From Caldimonas mangrovi (lineage in GTDB: Bacteria; Pseudomonadota; Gammaproteobacteria; Burkholderiales; Burkholderiaceae_C), in NCBI RefSeq assembly GCF_023721835.1, contig NZ_JAMKFE010000014.1, positions 95,472 through 159,471 on the forward strand: 64,000 nucleotides of DNA, in the 5' to 3' direction. The position numbers were made by a program, and so were the translations under genes. This document shows positions 53,217 through 62,000 of this stretch, piece by piece. The stretch's first letter is position 1, and each line of letters opens with the position of its first letter. A model generated the notes under the pieces. The model did not search any database. It saw nothing but the letters and a program-made list of their open reading frames with translations, and was not told the origin of the DNA.

Positions 53217-54227
53217 TCAGCAGCTGACGGCGCTGGCCAGCGTGGCCGGTCCCTGCAGCCGGCTGCGCGGCAGCAGGGGCCCGTCGTCGAGGCCGTTGCG
53301 GGCGCTCCCCCAGTGCATCGACTCCGGTGCCGGCTCGGGCTTGCGCGCCGTCAGGTGCTGCACCAGCCGCCGTGCAGAAGCCGGCAGCGACTGCAGGTCG
53401 CGACAGCACACGTGCACCGGCATGCTGGCCCAGGCCTCGTCGAGCGCGAGCACGCGCAGGCGCAGCGGCTGCGCATACAGCCGTGCCGAGTCGGCCGGCA
53501 CCACCGCCAGCCCGAGGTTGGCGGCCACCAGGCGGCACACCGCCTCGTAGTTGTCGGCCCGCATGCGCACGTTCAGTGCGCCGCCCCGCCCCTGCGCCAT
53601 GCGACCGAGCAGGATGTCCCATTCGCCGTTGGCCGTCAGGCTCACGTGGTCGTGCACCAGCGTGTCGGCGAAGCTGACCGACTCGCGTCGCGCCAGCGGG
53701 TGCGACGGGTGCGTGACGATCACGTGCGTCACGGTGTCGTAGTGCCAGACGCACAGGCTCTCGGGATACGGTGCCACCGGCGCAACGATGCCGACGTCGG
53801 CTTCACCCCGCACCAGCATGTCCAGCGTGTCGGCCGGTGCGTGCGACGTGAGGTCGACCTGTACCTGCGGGTGCATCTCGACAAAGGAGGCCAGGTCGCC
53901 CGGCAGCCGCTGCACCGCAGCCGCGCTGCTCGAATGCAGCCGCACCCGCCCGCGCACGCCCTGGGCGAACTGGCTCATCTCGACCATCAGCAGTTCCAGA
54001 TCACCCATGGTCGCCTTCACGCGCCGGTGCAGCATTTCGCCGGCGTCGGTCGGTCTCACGCCGCGCGCATGCCGATGCAGCAGCTTGGTCTGGAACAGGT
54101 CCTCCAGGTCGGTGATGCGCTTGCTCGCCGCCGACACCGCGATGTGGTTCTGCCGGGCCCCGCGGTTGATGCTCTGGGTATCGACCACGTCGGCAAACAG
54201 GTGCAGGGAGAAGAAGTCCAGGCGCAT
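53217..54227 (-). CDS. LysR-family regulator at the end of the amino-acid operon
   Basis: A 336-aa LysR protein (helix-turn-helix SINRGARQNHIAVSAASKRI; effector domain with VRLHSSSAAAVQRLPGDLA and CRLVAANLGLAVVPADSAR). The last 40 residues form an extra Pro/Arg-rich tail. It lies 28 bp behind the isoaspartyl peptidase gene on the same strand and appears to be the last gene of the rpiR operon. Its own target is unknown. Being inside an operon it would regulate is unusual for LysR genes. Confidence 0.9.
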   Translation of the reverse strand: MRLDFFSLHLFADVVDTQSINRGARQNHIAVSAASKRITDLEDLFQTKLLHRHARGVRPTDAGEMLHRRVKATMGDLELLMVEMSQFAQGVRGRVRLHSSSAAAVQRLPGDLASFVEMHPQVQVDLTSHAPADTLDMLVRGEADVGIVAPVAPYPESLCVWHYDTVTHVIVTHPSHPLARRESVSFADTLVHDHVSLTANGEWDILLGRMAQGRGGALNVRMRADNYEAVCRLVAANLGLAVVPADSARLYAQPLRLRVLALDEAWASMPVHVCCRDLQSLPASARRLVQHLTARKPEPAPESMHWGSARNGLDDGPLLPRSRLQGPATLASAVSC

Positions 54228-54255
54228 GGTGGGTTCCGATCCAGGGGAAACGCGG

Positions 54256-55194
54256 TCAGCGGAAGATGCCGGTACGTCCGGCCTCGCCTTCGTGCACCCA
54301 GGCGCGGTACATGCCGCGCGAGTTGAACGGCATCGCAACGCGTCCTTCGCGTCCAACCGACACCAGGCCCCCGAGCCCTCCCAGCGGCGCCAGCGACTGC
54401 GCGAGCGCTTCGTCGGCGGCCACCGCCAGCTCCTGGCGCGCGTAGACCATGCGGGCATGCACGTCGTGCGCCAGGCAGGCGCGGATGAAGTGCTCGCCGG
54501 TGCCGGTGCACGACACCGCGCAGCTCGCGTCGTTGGCATACACCCCGGCGCCGACGATGGGCGTGTCGCCGACCCGCCCGGGCATCTTGTTGGTCATGCC
54601 GCCGGTCGACGTGGCGGCCGCGAGATGTCCGTGGCGGTCGCGCGCCACCGCCCCGACGGTGCCGAAGCGGTGCGGTGCGTGGCGCGCCTCGGCGGCGTCA
54701 TGGTCGAGCACCGCCGTCTGGCCGTGCCGGGCCTGCACCTCGCGCAGCTGAGCCAGGCGTGCAGGCGTCGAGAAGTACGACGGCTCGACGATCTCGACGC
54801 CGTTGGCGCGCGCCATCCGGTCGGCCGCCTCGCCGGCCAGCAGCACGCAGCGGCCGTCGCGCATCACCTGCAACGCGGCCCGCACCGGGTTGCGCACCGT
54901 GCGCACGCCAGCGACGGCGCCGGCGGCGAGTGTCTGCCCGTCCATCACGCCGGCGTCGAGCTCGTGCCGCGCGTCGGCGCAGAACACCGCACCGCGACCG
55001 GCATTGAACAACGGGCAGTCCTCCAGCGCGGCGACGGTGGCGACCACGGCGTCGAGCGCACTGCCGCCTCGGGCGAGCACCGCCTCGCCGCACTCGAGCG
55101 CGGCGGCCAGCCCGGCGTGATAGGGGGTTTCGTCGCCGCCGGCCGCGATGGTGCCGGCACCGCCGTGCAGGGCGAGAGCGTAGGAAGCAGCCAT
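54256..55194 (-). CDS. iaaA: Isoaspartyl peptidase / L-asparaginase, Ntn-hydrolase type
   Basis: A 312-aa precursor that self-cleaves before the catalytic T179 in FGTVGAVARD, making alpha and beta subunits. SYALALHGGAGTI starts the alpha chain; AAATSTGGMTNKMPGRVGDTP and GAGVYAND hold the substrate-binding residues. It hydrolyses isoaspartyl dipeptides and L-asparagine. The start abuts the ABC ATPase stop (1 bp apart), so they are cotranscribed. Together with the general amino-acid ABC transporter it would use imported peptides or asparagine. Confidence 0.93.
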   Translation of the reverse strand: MAASYALALHGGAGTIAAGGDETPYHAGLAAALECGEAVLARGGSALDAVVATVAALEDCPLFNAGRGAVFCADARHELDAGVMDGQTLAAGAVAGVRTVRNPVRAALQVMRDGRCVLLAGEAADRMARANGVEIVEPSYFSTPARLAQLREVQARHGQTAVLDHDAAEARHAPHRFGTVGAVARDRHGHLAAATSTGGMTNKMPGRVGDTPIVGAGVYANDASCAVSCTGTGEHFIRACLAHDVHARMVYARQELAVAADEALAQSLAPLGGLGGLVSVGREGRVAMPFNSRGMYRAWVHEGEAGRTGIFR

Positions 55195-55935
55195 TCAGTG
55201 CGTCAGGATCTTGCCGAGGAACGCGCGCGTGCGCTCGCTCTGCGGGTTGTCGAAGAAGCGGTCCGGCGGCTGCACCTCGACGATGCGCCCGGCCTCCATG
55301 AAGATCACGCGGTCGGCGACCTGGCGCGCGAAGCCCATCTCGTGCGTGACGACGATCATCGTCATGCCCTCGCGCGCGAGTTCCTGCATCGCCTCCAGCA
55401 CCTCGCCCACCATCTCCGGGTCGAGCGCCGAGGTCGGCTCGTCGAACAGCATCAGCTGGGGCTGCAGCGCCAGTGCGCGTGCGATCGCGACACGCTGCTG
55501 CTGGCCGCCGGACAGCTGCCCGGGGTATTTGTTCGCCTGCTCGACGATGCGCACGCGCTCCAGCAGCGCGAGCGCCTGCTGCCGGCTCGGCGTCGGCGCC
55601 TGGCGCTTGACCAGCATCGGCGCCAGCATCACGTTGTCGAGCACCGTCAGGTGCGGGAACAGGTTGAACTGCTGGAACACCATGCCGATGCCCTTGCGCG
55701 CCTGCACCGCCTCGCGCCCGTCGTCGAGCGACACACCGCTGAAGGTGATGCGGCCGCCGTCGTGCCGCTCGATCGCATTGATGCAGCGGATCAGCGTCGA
55801 CTTGCCCGAGCCCGACGGCCCGCAGATGACGATCTTCTCGCCCTGCGACACCTCGAGACTGCAATCGTCCAGCGCATGGAAGCCGCCGAACCACTTGTGT
55901 ACGCCGTCCATCGACAGCAAGGTCATAGCACTCAT
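55195..55935 (-). CDS. aapP: Polar amino-acid ABC transporter ATP-binding protein
   Basis: A 246-aa GlnQ/AapP ATPase: Walker [10 protein letters not shown] (39-47), Q loop [13 protein letters not shown], signature LSGGQQQR, Walker [15 protein letters not shown] and switch His in [11 protein letters not shown]. It energises the AapQM permease. I use ATG 55935; ATG 55926 and a longer frame to 55974 are alternatives. A dispersed repeat element lies in the 214-bp gap between it and aapM, so its expression may be partly separate. Confidence 0.95.
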   Translation of the reverse strand: MSAMTLLSMDGVHKWFGGFHALDDCSLEVSQGEKIVICGPSGSGKSTLIRCINAIERHDGGRITFSGVSLDDGREAVQARKGIGMVFQQFNLFPHLTVLDNVMLAPMLVKRQAPTPSRQQALALLERVRIVEQANKYPGQLSGGQQQRVAIARALALQPQLMLFDEPTSALDPEMVGEVLEAMQELAREGMTMIVVTHEMGFARQVADRVIFMEAGRIVEVQPPDRFFDNPQSERTRAFLGKILTH

Positions 55936-56020
55936 CAGTTTGATCTCACGTCTTGGTCGCGCCTTGGTACGCACGAACCGGTTGTCCGAGTGGCGCCGCA
56001 GCTCCGGCGCCGCCGGTCTG

Positions 56021-56148
56021 CCAGCGCCGCCCCCTTGAGGGGGCTGAGCCCGGACACGAACGGTCCCTGCGGACTGTTCGCGCCTGCGAAGGGCCGGGCC
56101 TCCTGGCCCGGCGCGGCCTGCAAGGCCGGCGAAGCCGGCAGGGGGTGG
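56021..56148. repeat. Stop-adjacent dispersed element, copy 2
   Basis: CGCCCCCTTGAGGGGGC at the left and GGCGAAGCCGGCAGGGGGTGG at the right, as in the 17496 copy, with about 85 bp of extra GC-rich sequence between them that itself folds (GGGCCGGGCC / GGCCCGGC). The right end is 1 bp from the aapM stop on the minus strand. Confidence 0.7.
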
Positions 56149-56149
56149 G

Positions 56150-57214
56150 TCATCTCAAGCTATAGCGACGGTTGAGGTAGCGGCTGTACTGGGCGATCGA
56201 CAGGCCGATCGTCAGGTAGATCGCGCTGACCACGATGTACATCTCGACGAAGAAGGGCTGCCACTGCGGGTCGCTCATCGCCAGTCGCAGCGTGCCGGTG
56301 AGGTCGTAGATGTTGACGATGGCCACCAGCGAGGTGTCCTTCACGGCGCCGATGAAGTTGTTGGCCGTCGGCGCAATCGTGATGCGCAGCGCCTGCGGCA
56401 GCACGATGCGGCTCAGGGTCTGCCACTTGTTCAGCCCCAGGGCGTGGGCCGCCTCGTACTGCCCGCGCGGCACCGCCTGCAGCCCGCCGCGGAACACCTC
56501 GGCCAGGTAGGCTGCGTGGAACAGCGTCAGGCACGCGCCGATGCGCAGCATCGGGTCGAGCCGCCATTGCGCCGGCAGCAGCAGCGGCAGCACGAAGGCG
56601 CCGAAGAACAGCAGCGCGATCAACGGCACGCCGCGGATGGCTTCGATGTAGCCCGTCGACAGCCAGCTCAGCACCGGCAGCTTCGAGCGCCGGCCGAGTG
56701 CCAGCGCGATGCCGAGCGGCACGCCGATCAGCAGCGCGGCCACGGCCAGGAACAGCGTCAGCGGCAGCCCGCCCCACAGGTCGGAGCCGACTGGCGTGAG
56801 GCCGAACACGCCACCGGCCATCAGGACGCCGAACGCCAGCAGACCGGCCACCAGCAGCGCCAGCCCGGTGCGGCCGAAGCAGCGCGGGTGGGCCGCCGCG
56901 CCGACCGTGCCGAGCAGCACGATGCTGGCGACGATGGGCCGCCACAGTTCGCCGGGCGGGAAGCGGCCCAGCAGCACCAGCTGGTGCTTTTCGATCAGCA
57001 CGCCCCAGCAGGCGCTCTCGGTGGCGCGGCAGGCGACCGGGTCGGCGACCGTCACCGCGCCGAACACGCCCCACTGCAGCGCCTGCCAGACCGCGTAGGC
57101 CAGTCCGAGCAGCAGCGCGCTGGACACCAGGGCCGAGGGTGCGTCGCTGAACAGCGTTGCGCGCAGCCGCTGCAGCAGCGAGGCCGGCGCGGGAGGTTGA
57201 AGCATCTGCGCCAT
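56150..57214 (-). CDS. aapM: Amino-acid ABC transporter permease AapM-like
   Basis: A 354-aa inner-membrane permease of the HisMQ type. The C-terminal two thirds carry the AapM signature: [45 protein letters not shown] and the EAA loop [24 protein letters not shown] that contacts the ATPase. The N-terminal extra helices (about 29-130) are typical of AapM, which is longer than HisM. It is directly behind aapQ (1 bp gap). The operon transports a broad range of L-amino acids. Confidence 0.95.
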   Translation of the reverse strand: MAQMLQPPAPASLLQRLRATLFSDAPSALVSSALLLGLAYAVWQALQWGVFGAVTVADPVACRATESACWGVLIEKHQLVLLGRFPPGELWRPIVASIVLLGTVGAAAHPRCFGRTGLALLVAGLLAFGVLMAGGVFGLTPVGSDLWGGLPLTLFLAVAALLIGVPLGIALALGRRSKLPVLSWLSTGYIEAIRGVPLIALLFFGAFVLPLLLPAQWRLDPMLRIGACLTLFHAAYLAEVFRGGLQAVPRGQYEAAHALGLNKWQTLSRIVLPQALRITIAPTANNFIGAVKDTSLVAIVNIYDLTGTLRLAMSDPQWQPFFVEMYIVVSAIYLTIGLSIAQYSRYLNRRYSLR

Positions 57215-57215
57215 C

Positions 57216-58373
57216 TCAGCGCTCCTTGAGTTGCACGCGCGTGTTGACCGCGCCCATCACCACCGCGATGACCAGGTTGAGCATCAGGTACACGCCCGCG
57301 ATGATGCTCAGGCATTCGATGGCCTGCCCGTTCTGGTTCAGCGACGTGGTGGCGACCGAGACGATGTCCGGGTAGCCGATGGCCACCGCCAGCGACGAGT
57401 TCTTGACGGTGTTCATCACCAGGCTGGTGTACGGCGGCACGATGACGCGCAGGGCCTGCGGCACGATCACGCGCGCCAGTGTCTGGGTGCGCGTGAAACC
57501 GAGCGCATGCGCGGCTTCCCACTGAGCGCGGGGGACCGCCTGCACGCCGGCCCGAACGACCTCGGCGCAATAGGCGCCTGCGTACACCGTCAGCGCTCCG
57601 ACCAGGGCCAGCCACTCGGGGCTCAGCGTGGCGCCGCCGCTGACGCCGAAGATGCCCACCGTCGGCTGCTGCCAGCCTTGTGGCAGCGCGAACCACAGGG
57701 CCGCCGAAACCGCCAGCGCACCCGCCACGGCGAGGCCGCGGCGCGCCGCAAAGCGCCAGGCCGCGGCCAGCAGCGCCAGCGTGACCACCAGCCCCGAGAC
57801 GATGCGACCGGTTCCCAGCTCCGGGATCGCGACCGCCAGCCCACCCTTGCTCAGGTAGACGTGTTCGCCCCATTGCATGGGCTGGTCCGGGCTGGGCAGG
57901 GACAGCGTGAGCGCGAAGTACCACATGAGCACCTGCACCAGCAGCGGCACGTTGCGCACCACGTCGACGTAGACGCTGGCCAGCAGCCGCACCAGCGCAT
58001 GGCGGCTCACCTGCGCCAGCCCGGCGGCAAAGCCGAGCAGGCTGGCCAGCAGCACGGCGGGCACCGCGGCGCGCACGGTGTTGGACAGGCCGGCGGCAAA
58101 CGCCTTGGCGTAGCTGTCGCCGGCCTGGTACTCGACCAGCCCTTCCGAGAGCGCGAAGCCGGCACTGTCATCGAGGAAGCCGAACCCGGAGGCGATGTTG
58201 CGCGCCTCAAGATTTTGCGCCGCGTTGTGCGCCAGCCAGCCTCCGGCCGCCAGCACCAGCGCCAGCGCAACCACCTGCAGCAGCAGCGAGCGCCACTTCA
58301 GCGGTGCCGCGGGCGGCTTGGGTGCGGCATTCATCTCGGCGGGCGCCGGCAAGGATGCAGAAGTCGTGGACAT
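57216..58373 (-). CDS. aapQ: Amino-acid ABC transporter permease AapQ-like
   Basis: A 385-aa permease with the AapQ pattern: a first helix (about 28-48), the inserted periplasmic segment LSEGLVEYQAGDSYAKAF, GLSNTVRAAVPAVLLASLLGFAAG, DVVRNVPLLVQVLMWYF, a long cytoplasmic/periplasmic insertion and the EAA loop EAAHALGFTRTQTLARVIVPQALR. It pairs with AapM. The start ATG 58373 lies 6 bp behind the binding-protein stop. Confidence 0.95.
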   Translation of the reverse strand: MSTTSASLPAPAEMNAAPKPPAAPLKWRSLLLQVVALALVLAAGGWLAHNAAQNLEARNIASGFGFLDDSAGFALSEGLVEYQAGDSYAKAFAAGLSNTVRAAVPAVLLASLLGFAAGLAQVSRHALVRLLASVYVDVVRNVPLLVQVLMWYFALTLSLPSPDQPMQWGEHVYLSKGGLAVAIPELGTGRIVSGLVVTLALLAAAWRFAARRGLAVAGALAVSAALWFALPQGWQQPTVGIFGVSGGATLSPEWLALVGALTVYAGAYCAEVVRAGVQAVPRAQWEAAHALGFTRTQTLARVIVPQALRVIVPPYTSLVMNTVKNSSLAVAIGYPDIVSVATTSLNQNGQAIECLSIIAGVYLMLNLVIAVVMGAVNTRVQLKER

Positions 58374-58379
58374 GGTCTT

Positions 58380-59414
58380 TCAGCGCAGCGGGGGCGACAT
58401 CATCAGACCGCCATCGGTCCACAGCTTCATGTAGCCACGCGGCAGCTTCACGAGCGACTGCGCGCCCAGATTGCGATCGAACGACTCGCCGTAGTTGCCC
58501 ACCTGCTTGACGATGCGGTAGGTCCACTCCTTGTCGAGGCCGAGGAACTTGCCCATGTCGTCACCGGCGCCGACGAAGCGCGCGATGGCGGGGTTGTCGC
58601 CGTCGGCCTTGAGCTTGTCGATGTTCTTCGAGCTGATGCCCAGCTCTTCGGCCTCGACCATCGCGTACAGCGTCCAGCGGGCGATCGCGAACCATTCGTC
58701 GTCGCCGCGACGCACGGCCGGTCCGAGCGGCTCCTTGGAGATCAGCTCGGGCAGGATCTCGTAGTCGTCGGGGTTCTTTAGCTGCGTGGCCTTGAGCACC
58801 GCCAGTGCGCTGCTGTCGCCACTGAACACCTGGCAGCGGCCGCTGGTGAAGGCGTGCAGCGTGGCCTCGTGCTGGTCGAACACCACGGCCTTGTACTTCA
58901 GGTTGTGGGCGCGGAAGTACTCGGCCAGGTTCTTCTCGGTGGTGGTGCCCGAGTCGACGCAGATGGTGGCGCCGTTGAGCTGCTTGACGCTCTTCAGGCC
59001 GGGGCGCTTCTTCACGATGAAGGCCTGCCCGTCGTAGAAGTTGATGCCCACCCAGGCCAGCCCGAGCGACGTGTCGCGCGTGTAGGTCCAGGTGGTGTTG
59101 CGCGACAGCACGTCGATCTCGCCGCTTTGCAGGGCCGTGATGCGCGTCTGCGCGCTGGTCGGCACGAATTTCACCTTCTCGGCGTCGCCCAGCACGGCCG
59201 CAGCCAGCGCACGACAGTAGTCGGCATCCAGGCCGGTCCACTTGCCGTCGGCGCTGGTCAGCGCGAAGCCGGCACGGCCGGTGTGCACACCGCAGGTCAC
59301 CACGCCTTTCTGCTTCACGCCATCGAGTACCTTGCCCGCGTGGGCCACGCCGGGAAGCGCCAGGCCGGCAGCCATGGCGGCGCCGATGATGCTTGCTGCG
59401 AATACAGTCTTCAT
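58380..59414 (-). CDS. aapJ: General L-amino-acid ABC transporter binding protein AapJ-like
   Basis: A 344-aa periplasmic receptor: signal peptide (cleaved near AHAGK), then KGVVTCGVHTGRAGFALTSADGKWTGLDADYCRALAAAVLGD, the typical AapJ/YnaJ cleft with ligand-binding R in SRNTTWTYTRDTSLG. The start overlaps the rpiR stop by 4 bp (ATGA at 59411-59414), so it is coupled to the regulator. With AapQMP it forms a complete transporter for amino acids, amides included. Confidence 0.95.
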   Translation of the reverse strand: MKTVFAASIIGAAMAAGLALPGVAHAGKVLDGVKQKGVVTCGVHTGRAGFALTSADGKWTGLDADYCRALAAAVLGDAEKVKFVPTSAQTRITALQSGEIDVLSRNTTWTYTRDTSLGLAWVGINFYDGQAFIVKKRPGLKSVKQLNGATICVDSGTTTEKNLAEYFRAHNLKYKAVVFDQHEATLHAFTSGRCQVFSGDSSALAVLKATQLKNPDDYEILPELISKEPLGPAVRRGDDEWFAIARWTLYAMVEAEELGISSKNIDKLKADGDNPAIARFVGAGDDMGKFLGLDKEWTYRIVKQVGNYGESFDRNLGAQSLVKLPRGYMKLWTDGGLMMSPPLR

Positions 59415-60268
59415 GTCTCGTCCTTGTCGTTGGAGTCGGGGATGTATCCGTCCGTGGTCAGATGCGCGAGCACTGCTTCGGACAACTCGCGGGCGATACG
59501 CACCGCATCCGGATTCAGGCGCATGACGGCCGAGGCCAGTGCCTCGACGACAACCAATGCGCCCAGCGCGGAACTGGGCATGACGCTGTGCTGCGCCGGC
59601 GCCAGCAGCAGGCTGTCGGCCTGCTGCGCGAGCGGGTTGCCGGCGGCGTCGGTGATGGCGATGACATGGGTGCCGCGCTCACGCGCGAAACGGGCCATGC
59701 GCACGGTGGCGGTGGAGTAGCGCGGCAGCGACAGCGCCAGCAGCACGTCGGTGCCGGCGCAATGCGACAGGCGGCGCGCCGCCACCTCGGTGCCGCCCGG
59801 GCCGGCCAGTGGATAGACCTGCGGCAGGTAGGGCATCAGCACGTGCGCGGCGTAGCCGGCCACGAAGCTGCTGGCGCCGAGGCCGAGCACGAACACGTTG
59901 CGCGCCTTCAGCAGGCGGCCGGCGGCCCGCTGGACCTGCGGCCCCGCGGCAGCGGCCTGCAACGCATCGGCATCGATGTCGACGTCGCCGCGCGCCTTGC
60001 CCCTGGCCCCACCGACCTTGCGCACCGGATCGACCACCGACTCCAGTTCCTTGCCGAGGGACGCCTTCAGGTGTGCGAAGCCGTCGAACCCCGCCGCACG
60101 CGAGAAGCGGTTGACCGCGGCGACCGACGTGCCGGTGAGCGAAGCGACTTCGTCGGCACTGCACGACAACGTCTGGATCGGGTGAGCGGACATCCAGTGA
60201 CCGACGCGCGCCAGAGAGGGCGAAGCGTCGGAAACCGCGGTCGTGATGCGTTGCTGGATGGAGGGCAT
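59411..60268 (-). CDS. RpiR/MurR-family transcriptional regulator
   Basis: A 285-aa RpiR-type regulator: an N-terminal helix-turn-helix (SADEVASLTGTSVAAVNRFSRAAGFDGFAHLKASLGKE, about 37-74) and a SIS sugar-isomerase fold domain (about 130-255, VFVLGLGASSFVAGYAAHVL and ALSLPRYSTATVRMARFARERG). SIS domains usually bind phosphosugars, so control of an amino-acid operon is uncommon but known. No good ribosome site lies before ATG 60268. It heads the operon rpiR-aapJQMP-iaaA-lysR. Confidence 0.9.
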   Translation of the reverse strand: MPSIQQRITTAVSDASPSLARVGHWMSAHPIQTLSCSADEVASLTGTSVAAVNRFSRAAGFDGFAHLKASLGKELESVVDPVRKVGGARGKARGDVDIDADALQAAAAGPQVQRAAGRLLKARNVFVLGLGASSFVAGYAAHVLMPYLPQVYPLAGPGGTEVAARRLSHCAGTDVLLALSLPRYSTATVRMARFARERGTHVIAITDAAGNPLAQQADSLLLAPAQHSVMPSSALGALVVVEALASAVMRLNPDAVRIARELSEAVLAHLTTDGYIPDSNDKDET

Positions 60269-60271
60269 GAG

Positions 60272-60287
60272 TGAATGATGCCATTCA
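60272..60287. promoter_or_regulatory. Inverted repeat upstream of rpiR
   Basis: TGAATG-ATGC-CATTCA directly before the rpiR start, with a further ATTTCATTCAA at 60305-60316. Such paired half-sites suggest autoregulation by RpiR. An AT-rich stretch accompanies them. Confidence 0.5.
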
Positions 60288-60345
60288 TTATTGGCGTTGT
60301 AAATCATTTCATTCAATCGACCTCGGCCGGCCGATCCGCGTCCAC

Positions 60346-60373
60346 TTGACATAGGGCGGGCCCGCCCTATGTC
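60346..60373 (+). promoter_or_regulatory. Promoter overlaid by a perfect 26-bp palindrome
   Basis: The palindrome is 60348-60373; each half is GACATAGGGCGGG or its complement with no spacer. The same stretch reads as -35 TTGACA (60346-60351), 16-bp spacer and -10 TATGTC (60368-60373) for the + strand gene at 60461. A repressor bound here would cover the whole promoter. A bidirectional hairpin terminator is the alternative, but no T tract follows. Confidence 0.55.
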
Positions 60374-60379
60374 CAACCT

Positions 60380-60444
60380 GCGGCAGACAGCCGCATCCCC
60401 GCAAGGGGGATCCTTCGACCCGACGAGCGACCAAGCTCCTCGGG
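60380..60444 (+). promoter_or_regulatory. Structured 5' leader with three adjacent hairpins
   Basis: GCGGC-AGACA-GCCGC (60380-60394), ATCCCC-GCAAG-GGGGAT (60395-60411) and CCCGAcGAG / CTCcTCGGG (60419-60444, 8 bp with one mismatch). They follow each other directly and end 4 bp before the AGGAAAGGGG ribosome site. Could be a riboswitch-like or translational control leader; no known class is recognised. Confidence 0.4.
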
Positions 60445-60460
60445 ACCAGGAAAGGGGTGA

Positions 60461-61663
60461 GTGGCCTTGTCGCCACGAATGAGTTGGCGCGACCCGATGG
60501 GGCGCGCCTTCGGAAGCGTCGCGTTCATGACGGTGTTCCTCTACATCGTCTACAACGCCGGCGTGGTCGGCATGCAGACCGCGAGCCGTGCCCTCGAACT
60601 CGAGGGCACCGTGTCCCAGTCCACCGTCTGGGTGTACCGGTTCATCTGGTTCACCGCCGCGGTGGTCGGCACCATGTTCGCGATCAATATCTGCCGGGCC
60701 GTCATGGCCCGGTTGACGAAGCGGCCGCAGCACTACGTCAAGTTCCGTCCCGCGCACATCCCGGCCAGCATCGGCCAGGCCGTGACGCAGGGTGGACAGA
60801 CGATGTGCATCGTGTTGGCTGCCGGCATGCTGACCGGCCAGTTCCAGAGCAACCTGTCCCTGATCATCCTGCCGATCTGGACCGTGATCGTCGAGGTCAT
60901 CGTCTGGAAGGTGCGCGTGCGCACCGAGCGCACGCGTGCTCGCAAGGAAGGTCGCGACGCGAAGGTGATCGAGCGCCCGTCGCTGAAGGCCCTGCTGGGG
61001 TCGGCGGCGTACGCGGTGATCGGTGCCTTCACGATCGGCGGGGGCAGCCTCGGGAACGGCAGCATCGGACTCGGCATCGGGCTGATGGTCGCCAGCGGGT
61101 TCTTCACCGCCTGGCTCCAGCAGTTCACGCAGGTGTCCGTGAGGGCGCTGGGCAAGAAGGTTCGTGAGAACCTGCGCGTCCAGCACCCGAACGCTTCCGA
61201 CAACGAGATCGAGCAGCTCTTCAAGGCGCTGCCGAACCGCGAGAAGAAGGAGAGCAACCTCACCACGGCGCTGTGGCAGAACGGCCTCCCGGCCGTGCTG
61301 CTGCTGCCCCTGCTCTTCATGCCCGTCGCCGGGCTGGAGCAGGCGGAGCTGGTGGGCCCTGCGTCCATCGGGTGGAAGAGCTTCCTGATTCTGCTGGCGG
61401 TGCCTGCGTTCTCGCTGGCGCAGCAGGTCGCGCTGTACGGCTCGCTGCGGGTCGCGCCCGATGACACCATGCCCAAGTCCCGGCTGGCCCTGCTGAGGGG
61501 CTCGCAGGTGATCCTGGGCGGGTTCAGCGACGCGGTCTTCTTCTCCGTCCGGTTCACCGGTGGAGACTGGCTGGTGAGTGCCGTCATCTTCGTCACGATG
61601 AGTGTGTCGTTCTGGTTCGCCGGGCGACGCAAGCAGAAGGGCGAAGACGACAAGAAGAGCTGA
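60461..61663 (+). CDS. Ten-helix membrane protein, DMT/EamA-like, of foreign composition
   Basis: A 400-aa polytopic protein with about ten helices (near 17-38, 52-74, 101-120, 125-146, 170-190, 195-215, 268-288, 302-325, 343-362 and 370-388) and a basic C terminus (GRRKQKGEDDKKS). A long soluble charged loop (about 221-265, RENLRVQHPNASDNEIEQLF) lies between the halves. The layout suggests a transporter of the drug/metabolite type, but I do not recognise a family. GTG 60461 has AAAGGGG close upstream. Codons differ from the host (more CTC, CGT, GGT). It precedes an ATP-grasp gene. Confidence 0.75.
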   Translation: MALSPRMSWRDPMGRAFGSVAFMTVFLYIVYNAGVVGMQTASRALELEGTVSQSTVWVYRFIWFTAAVVGTMFAINICRAVMARLTKRPQHYVKFRPAHIPASIGQAVTQGGQTMCIVLAAGMLTGQFQSNLSLIILPIWTVIVEVIVWKVRVRTERTRARKEGRDAKVIERPSLKALLGSAAYAVIGAFTIGGGSLGNGSIGLGIGLMVASGFFTAWLQQFTQVSVRALGKKVRENLRVQHPNASDNEIEQLFKALPNREKKESNLTTALWQNGLPAVLLLPLLFMPVAGLEQAELVGPASIGWKSFLILLAVPAFSLAQQVALYGSLRVAPDDTMPKSRLALLRGSQVILGGFSDAVFFSVRFTGGDWLVSAVIFVTMSVSFWFAGRRKQKGEDDKKS

Positions 61664-61675
61664 GTGGGCCGGGGC

Positions 61676-61700
61676 GCGGACGTGTCGTCGACACGTCCGC
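61676..61700. other. Perfect 10-bp hairpin after the membrane protein gene
   Basis: GCGGACGTGT, loop CGTCG, ACACGTCCGC, 13 bp after the stop. No T tract follows, so it may protect the transcript end or act as a weak terminator. Confidence 0.6.
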
Positions 61701-61768
61701 GTGCCCGGATGCGTAGCTCCATGCATGCCGGGACCCATTCCTGAAGTGCCTGAGTGAACGTCGGGCAG

Positions 61769-61822
61769 GCGCTGGTTCGGACGCGGATATCTCTCCGCGT
61801 CCGGCCAGCGCTTCTTCATTTG
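61769..61822 (+). terminator. Long two-part terminator hairpin
   Basis: GCGCTGG / CCAGCGC (outer, 61769-61775 and 61805-61811) around CGGACGCGGA / TCCGCGTCCG (inner, 61778-61787 and 61794-61803), followed by TTCTTCATTT. The tail gives the + direction. Confidence 0.75.
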
Positions 61823-61868
61823 TGGCGCCGCTTGGCACATCGCGTACCCACCCACCCATCCCCCTCCC

Positions 61869-61896
61869 TTGACAGATTTGTGACCCGCCCTAGACC
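61869..61896 (+). promoter_or_regulatory. Sigma-70-like promoter upstream of the ATP-grasp gene
   Basis: -35 TTGACA (61869-61874), 16-bp spacer, -10 TAGACC (61891-61896). The -35 matches consensus; the -10 is weak. It suggests the ATP-grasp gene can be expressed separately from the membrane protein. Confidence 0.45.
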
Positions 61897-62000
61897 ACCG
61901 ACGTGGGCCCGCCAACTGGCGGGAACGACCCACGACGGTTGGAGGGCTCGACCCCATTGGGGACGATGAACCTCCACGGACGAAAGGACAGTGATCGGTA

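Larger units (their letters stand above)
61664..62000 (+). other. Interval with hairpins and promoter, no gene
   Basis: 337 bp between the membrane protein and the ATP-grasp gene. It contains the hairpin at 61676-61700, the terminator-like hairpin at 61769-61822 and a promoter-like pair (61869-61896). Short open frames here have no ribosome sites. Confidence 0.7.
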
